From Branchiostoma floridae (lineage: Eukaryota; Chordata; Leptocardii; Amphioxiformes; Branchiostomatidae): a stretch of 64,000 nt of DNA. The notes under the pieces were generated by a model. That model saw only the letters and a list, made by a program, of their open reading frames with translations. It was not told the origin of the DNA and did not search any database. The DNA is taken from the NCBI RefSeq assembly GCF_000003815.2, contig NC_049988.1:9878917-9942916 (forward strand), read 5' to 3'. A program made the translations under genes and the position numbers. Positions 60,501-64,000 of this stretch are shown one piece after another (position 1 is the first letter of the stretch; each line of letters opens with the position of its first letter).

Positions 60501-60975
60501 CGGCTTATGTATCTTTATGTCTTTATGTCATGATTTCTTTTCGCAACCCATGCCATGGCGATTTACTTACCTATTTGACAAACGTATGATACTAGTAGGT
60601 CCTTTGCCGGATCCAATGCAGCAGGGTCACAGAAATATGGTGTCCAATTGTAATCCCTAGTTCCATCCATTTGTACACAATCTTTTGAACCTTTATTAGC
60701 TACTCCCGACCACGTCTGGAAAGCCCCTATGGCAGAGCCATCCATGTACAGGACGGTCCCTTCTGTGACGAAGTCGTTTATGCCTATCATTGCTGAAGCC
60801 GGTGACCCTGCCGTCGTTAACACCGCTATAATGTCGTTATGCTCGTCTAAGCTTTTTGGATCCGCCAATCTTCCTCCGTCCAGGGCGCAGGCGGCTTGGG
60901 CGTCATAGAAGTTGACGGAGGCGATAACTACTTTGTAACAATACGGGTCTCCGTATGTGTATCCATCCGGGCAGT
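46501..60975 (-). CDS. Mosaic lectin-EGF-SEA-mucin gene (overall span of visible exons)
   Basis: On the minus strand, exons encode in order: CTLD1, a 27-bp linker, CTLD2, EGF1, CTLD3, EGF2, CTLD4, EGF3, Thr-rich linker exons, a SEA domain, EGF4, a short EGF5, CTLD5, CTLD6, CTLD7 and a Thr-rich repeat array. Nearly every module is bounded by phase-1 introns, the hallmark of exon-shuffled extracellular proteins. SEA domains with Thr-rich segments are typical of membrane mucins, while C-type lectin and EGF domains mediate extracellular recognition. A secreted or cell-surface mucin-lectin, perhaps in mucosal defence or adhesion, is the likely role (inference). No signal-peptide exon, transmembrane segment or final stop is identified. 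The 5' end lies to the right of 60975, and joining the CTLDs to the mucin array is inferred from strand and phase. It could instead be two or three adjacent genes. Confidence 0.6.
48506..49372. other. Intron-like stretch between mucin array and upstream exons
   Basis: AT-rich with no exon recognised. 49190-49270 carries a weak copy of the dispersed repeat (ctcgaccttcgtctttcc...tatatcaaatatcag). Confidence 0.5.
49373..49565 (-). other. Cysteine-rich ORF of uncertain status
   Basis: After a TTTCAG at 49570-49566, one frame encodes about 63 residues up to a TGA, with ten cysteines (including [14 protein letters not shown] and SRCCYF). That is far above chance for AT-rich DNA. It lies between CTLD7 and the Thr-rich array on the same strand. 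It could be a C-terminal or small cysteine-rich exon, or a separate small secreted peptide, but no signal peptide is attached. A different frame from the same acceptor has a good donor (ATG|GTATGT). The family is not recognised. Confidence 0.3.
49571..50041. other. Intron-like stretch downstream of CTLD7
   Basis: Begins at the CTLD7 donor on the minus strand. No exon or repeat recognised. Confidence 0.5.
50042..50710 (-). CDS. CTLD7, two exons
   Basis: Exons 50710-50499 (212 bp) and 50231-50042 (190 bp). The inner junction is phase 0, unlike CTLD2, 5 and 6, where it is phase 1. They encode [17 protein letters not shown], an unusual [29 protein letters not shown], then [36 protein letters not shown] and SYACMLG. 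The outer phases are 1-1. Confidence 0.82.
50988..51709 (-). CDS. CTLD6, two exons
   Basis: Exons 51709-51512 (198 bp) and 51179-50988 (192 bp), phase 1 throughout. They encode [42 protein letters not shown], then [36 protein letters not shown] and SFVCQAG. This domain is more diverged at its N-terminus than the others and lacks EPN/WND. Confidence 0.82.
51950..52711 (-). CDS. CTLD5, two exons
   Basis: Exons 52711-52511 (201 bp) and 52147-51950 (198 bp), all boundaries phase 1. They encode [43 protein letters not shown], then [38 protein letters not shown] and FYICEL. The EPN position reads TNTNTGAND. Reading past the donor gives a stop within three codons, supporting the splice. Confidence 0.85.
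52974..53060 (-). CDS. EGF5, short
   Basis: An 87-bp phase 1-1 exon encoding [18 protein letters not shown] and [12 protein letters not shown]. It has a calcium-binding start but only four cysteines; the third disulfide pair is missing. Either it is truncated or a separate small exon completes it. Confidence 0.75.
53407..53529 (-). CDS. EGF4
   Basis: A 123-bp phase 1-1 exon with [34 protein letters not shown]. It has six cysteines and lacks the DxDEC calcium signature of EGF1-3, so it is a different EGF subtype. Confidence 0.85.
53806..54914 (-). CDS. SEA domain, three exons
   Basis: The exons are 54914-54808, 54375-54307 and 53942-53806. The first encodes [20 protein letters not shown] and FKLDFATE. 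The second encodes [16 protein letters not shown]. The third encodes [13 protein letters not shown] and [13 protein letters not shown]. The order (strand, helix, V.V..LR.GSV strand) fits SEA domains, the autoproteolytic or stalk modules of membrane mucins. The second exon reads in the correct frame only if one base is removed near 54360 (TTCC to TTC). With that, the whole unit is phase 1-1. The classical GSVVV cleavage motif reads GSVTPVV here, so self-cleavage is doubtful. Confidence 0.6.
55160..55215 (-). pseudogene. EGF exon remnant
   Basis: It encodes only the second half of an EGF domain ([13 protein letters not shown]). The first half and the last cysteine are missing, and there is no usable donor before a stop. 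It resembles EGF3, so it is probably a decayed duplicate. Confidence 0.6.
55292..55779 (-). CDS. Thr-rich linker exons
   Basis: Three candidate exons. One begins at 55779 (acceptor TCTCAG) and continues to about 55655 with [20 protein letters not shown] and [12 protein letters not shown]; its donor is uncertain. The second is 55549-55523 (27 bp, PTTFVTT). The third is 55399-55292 (108 bp, acceptor TTTCAG, donor ACAG|GTGAAC) with [20 protein letters not shown]. The last two are phase 1-1. They form a short O-glycosylatable stalk between EGF3 and the SEA domain, and use the same TTx vocabulary as the arrays at 42.9-48.5 kb. Confidence 0.6.
56045..56161 (-). CDS. EGF3, calcium-binding type
   Basis: A 117-bp phase 1-1 exon encoding [27 protein letters not shown] and GDGFDCFG. 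The acceptor (GACTTGAAG) has a weak pyrimidine tract but gives the correct phase. Confidence 0.87.
56388..56744 (-). CDS. CTLD4, single exon
   Basis: A 357-bp phase 1-1 exon encoding [69 protein letters not shown] and PIVCQQG. It is the sister of CTLD3. The loop [10 protein letters not shown] takes the place of EPN, again without WND. Confidence 0.9.
57112..57228 (-). CDS. EGF2, calcium-binding type
   Basis: A 117-bp phase 1-1 exon starting [16 protein letters not shown], then [11 protein letters not shown] and GDGFKCH. It has six cysteines and is very close to EGF1 and EGF3. Confidence 0.9.
57693..58052 (-). CDS. CTLD3, single exon
   Basis: A 360-bp phase 1-1 exon (acceptor GGGCCAG, donor CAAG|GTAAGT). 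It encodes [71 protein letters not shown] and PVVCQQG. It is closely similar to CTLD4, and both follow an EGF exon of identical length, indicating duplication of an EGF-CTLD pair. EPN and WND are absent; the loop reads ASPGSGQC. Confidence 0.9.
58424..58540 (-). CDS. EGF1, calcium-binding type
   Basis: A 117-bp phase 1-1 exon encoding 39 residues with six cysteines. The N-terminal DPDEC is typical of Ca2+-binding [15 protein letters not shown] carries the Asn/aromatic pattern seen around the hydroxylation site, and the exon ends GDGFTCE. It is the same length as EGF2 and EGF3. Confidence 0.9.
59100..59967 (-). CDS. CTLD2, two exons
   Basis: The exons are 59967-59722 (246 bp) and 59228-59100 (129 bp), joined phase 1 across a GTTAGC donor and CGCAG acceptor. 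The first encodes [28 protein letters not shown] and [15 protein letters not shown]. The second encodes [38 protein letters not shown]. The four framework cysteines are present. [10 protein letters not shown] replaces the EPN loop, and no WND is seen. Confidence 0.82.
60196..60222 (-). CDS. 27-bp linker exon
   Basis: ACCCACAG acceptor, GTATGT donor, phase 1-1, encoding PATWPSEI plus split codons. Its size and phase equal those of the Thr-linker exon at 55523-55549, which supports it, but an exon this short cannot be confirmed from sequence alone. Confidence 0.45.
   Translation of the reverse strand, partial: TLLHGQAK
60571..60975 (-). CDS. CTLD1, single exon
   Basis: A 405-bp phase 1-1 exon (acceptor TCTACAG, donor ATAG|GTAAGT). 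It encodes a complete C-type lectin-like fold: [14 protein letters not shown] at the start, [13 protein letters not shown]-type helix region ([16 protein letters not shown]), AMIGINDF in place of the usual WIGL strand, [13 protein letters not shown] and a final VCQIG. The Ca2+/sugar-site motifs EPN or QPD and WND are absent; the corresponding loop reads [10 protein letters not shown]. Sugar binding of the classical kind is therefore unlikely. It is the most 5' exon recognised in the window. Confidence 0.88.
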
Positions 60976-63900
60976 CTGTAGAACAGATGGGAGAAATCAC
61001 TTGGTTATCAGTCGAATAATATCTAGGCATATGTACAAAACATTGAGCACGTTCTAACTGTTTGACTTTCTAGATCTCGATAATCAAAAACTGGTGCAAT
61101 CATGTAAAATAACTGCTGCACTGAGTTTACAATACTTTATCATGTTATGTGTGTTTTAATAGATATATTCAATACATGTATATTGTTCTTTGCGCATAAC
61201 TTTGATTTTATCTTTTGATGTAAGAAGTAAAGTACGAGACGTCACGGAGACTAAACAACTTGAGTAAAGGCATCTTGAGTGACATAAAAAATCAAACTTA
61301 GATGTACTTTCATTAATCTACGCAAGAGGGCGTAAGGATCAGTGTGAGAAGTAATATCGAGCTCCACCCATGCCGTCCTTCAACTTAAATGCATGGCCCT
61401 AGAAACATGCAGCTAGATTTACATGTCAAAGGTCCTTAGACACGAATCGCTGGCATGCCATCAATACAGAAAAGGATGTCGTCTAGTCATGAGTTTAGAA
61501 TTATAGTATTCTTTCATTCTGATGTCGTTCACGTACTGCATTATTCTGTTTTTTTGTGTGTTTTGTCCTGCAATTGTAAATAGAGGGCCTCGATAAGACA
61601 TATTCTTTCGTCCTATTATTACATGTGAAAGAAGAGGAAAACAGTACGTGGCAGCAGTTACTAAATTGTTCCTATGCAGAAGGGAAGAGAGGAACAAGGA
61701 CGTCCAGTCAATGCTCTGATCCCCCATCTGGCTTCATTAGAATATACCTTATATCCCTTATAATATTGGCCTATTTTATAGATTGGAATATGAATCCTAA
61801 GGTTCTTCTGTTTGGAATTATTTGTGACAACAAATGTCGAATTGACAGCCATCTCCGCATTGTAAAATAATTGCATTGTTACATATAACCTTTACTGAAA
61901 ATTACTTTGTATTTCCATGGGGACATATATAGTACATAATTATAAGTACACCAGTGGAATAGAGAATAATTTTAGATAGTTATGATTTCTTGTGTTAATT
62001 TCACAGCAGAAAATATACCAGCCTATCACTACTAATATATATATGATAGTAGGAATGACAGCTATCTATAACTATTCCCTATTAGTTATTGAGGTACGTG
62101 AAAAAGTGTCCCTTTCTTCGGTTGCTGACTGCTCGTCTGAGTCCAAATATAAAGTGTCAAATCACATGTACGTCACTGTTAATTTTTGATGTAGCTCATG
62201 TACGCATTCTATTTTTGATTTTGTTGTTTTGCAATATGTTGACTGGGATTATTATGATATAGAATACAGCCTTTAGCTGCAATTAGTTGTTTATAAGACA
62301 CTGGCCATTTCTGTAATCAAAATAAATTTAGACAAATTGCCCTGAAACCATAAAATCAAAACAGCTTCTGCTGGCTATCAGGCTCAGTCTGCAGCTGGCT
62401 GCTATGTCATCTACATGGGTGCTGGAACTATGCGAAGAAACTGTAGAGTACTAAGTGGGCATTCTTCAATGTACTTTAAAAAGTAGACAAAACCGAGGTT
62501 TCATGATCAATGCAAATAAGTAAATACGTCACCCCCTCTAAACAGAACGAATATGAAGTATTAACGTCTTTCATCCCCTTAGCCCTGAGCCTAAAATGGA
62601 ACCAGAGGTATTGGTGCTGGTGGTGAACGTAACACTAACTCTAGTCCCGCGGATTTCAAGGAAGGCACCACGATTATAAGGTCCCTATATTTCTATACAC
62701 GTAATTGTTAACAGTAACAAAATGCTCTCAAGTTTGACAAGGAATAATCTTTCCTGTATTTGGAAACTAAAGGCCCTTATTCTACATGGTGATGATGACA
62801 GAAGTTGTTTGTTTTATGTTGGAAATAGATACTTGTAATATAATAGCTTTCATCAACAATGTTGACATTTCGGTAATTCAGACGATGGTCGTGATCAAGA
62901 TTGTTTTTAAAAAAGTGTGTATTCCCATGCTTAATCAAGAATGACGGGAAAAAACTTTGGTGTTTGGTGTTTCTTCCAATGAAACTGGTGTTATAGAAAG
63001 TGTTGTATGGAATCTTTAGACTTTCTGGATCATTTTGCTTTGCCGACGTTTTGTTTAAGTACTTTTTCGAACAGCTAATGACTCTCTGCCCTGTGTCGTA
63101 ATGTCATGCCTTTGTTTCTGCAAGGACATTATAACGTCCTTGGTTCCTGGCAGCATCCGTGGTTGGTATCCCGTAGCTTGTAATTAATTTATGTGGTGAG
63201 GGGTCAAATAGAATTTCATTATAAGTCATTACAGCATACAGCAGTGAATAACGTTACATGTACTTTATTTATTTATTTACATGTACTTACATGTATATCG
63301 GTTTATGATTGTTGGTCACTGATATGAACCCAGGGCACACCCAGTATCTTTCTAATTGTAATTGCCTTGTACAATAAAGATGTTTATTTTGCTTTTGAAC
63401 TACTGTTCGATTATGGTCATCATAAAGAAAAGAAAATGCCGCCTGTTTACAAAGCAACTACTATTGATGTTCTAAAAGGACCTTGATAATACTCAGTTTG
63501 TCAAACTGAATAAAGGCGTGCACTGAAAACACTAATATAGATACTCCCTATTGTATTCTGCCAGGACGTTAAAAGCTCGATTGACCCCCCATAGTCCATA
63601 CTAGAAAAAGCCACATTAACGTAATTATGTAATCAAAAGCCTCATGGATGCAAGCCATGTCTGCTGCCAAAAAACAAAGTCGCCACACAGCACATTACCT
63701 TTGGAACAGTACTGTGGAGTTTTCACCACTTGTTTAAAAAAACACTGTCAAAGCAAAATGACCCAAAAGACTAAAGACTCCACGCAATACAAGTTCTACA
63801 ACTTCAGTTTTTATGGAAGAAAGATCAACTTAGTGTTGAAAGTCAGCCAATTTTAATTCAATGTAGAAATACACCCTCTCGAGCAGTCTTATGGTCGATT

Positions 63901-64000
63901 TTCAAATCTAAGTTTTAAAAAATCCGGTGCCGACTGGGACCAAATATAGTGCTGACAAAAAAACTGTGAAATGGCAAAGTACATGAAAAAGAAAAATTGA
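60976..64000. other. Region upstream of the lectin gene, no gene recognised
   Basis: AT-rich. Open frames (61461-61876, 63644-63856 and others) lack motifs, signal peptides or splice-supported continuations. A TTTATTTATTTACATGTACT segment and tgtacaataaag near 63260-63380 resemble a repeat 3' end also seen near 33385. The first exon and promoter of the lectin gene may lie here or beyond the window. Confidence 0.45.

Overview
The window looks like invertebrate deuterostome chromosomal DNA, most likely amphioxus (Branchiostoma). This is inferred from gene content and repeat style, not from a database match. Genes are intron-rich with GT-AG boundaries. There is a transformer-2 splicing factor, a CYP2-like P450, and a large lectin/EGF/SEA/mucin gene. 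Mobile elements are dense and nested, and runs of exactly 100 N mark gaps of unknown size. No prokaryotic, phage or CRISPR features are present.

Layout. 1-5.9 kb is gene-poor with microsatellites. 5.9-10.8 kb holds a foldback element and a satellite-like array (unit about 215 bp plus a diverged relative), interrupted by a GC-rich element with terminal inverted repeats (TIRs) that spans an assembly gap. At 13.3 kb is a first exon with a signal peptide and the start of a domain resembling the mannose-6-phosphate-receptor (MRH/Atg27) family. From 16.0 to 23.5 kb runs TRA2 (+): RS-rich exons, a 15-nt microexon and two RRM exons. One intron carries a non-LTR retrotransposon fragment that is itself split by a CAGTG-type DNA transposon. 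The 3' exons of TRA2 are not visible. 24-33 kb is a transposon graveyard: two further non-LTR 3' ends, a 4.4 kb TTAA-flanked element containing a CR1-like retrotransposon with an intact 992-codon ORF, and a Harbinger-like element with long TIRs.

34-40 kb holds tandem repeats, a SINE with a 7SL RNA-like head, a long tRNA-headed SINE sharing the same body, and a TA-flanked element. At 40.1 kb a CYP2-clan P450 first exon begins at the end of a 256-bp tandem array. At 41.8-42.5 kb two minus-strand exons may belong to a NOM1-like nucleolar gene. From 42.9 to 48.5 kb lie long Thr-rich mucin-type arrays, first on the plus strand, then (after a 100-N gap) on the minus strand. From 50.0 to 61.0 kb, minus-strand exons encode seven C-type lectin domains (CTLDs), several EGF domains, Thr-rich linkers and a SEA domain. 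Almost all modules are flanked by phase-1 introns. With the minus-strand mucin array this probably forms one secreted or membrane mucin-lectin gene whose 5' end lies beyond its last visible exon. 61-64 kb shows no gene.

The observations most worth following are the 7SL-headed SINE, the mosaic lectin-mucin gene with CTLDs lacking canonical sugar-binding motifs, the opposed mucin arrays around a gap, and the nested transposons with readable target duplications.
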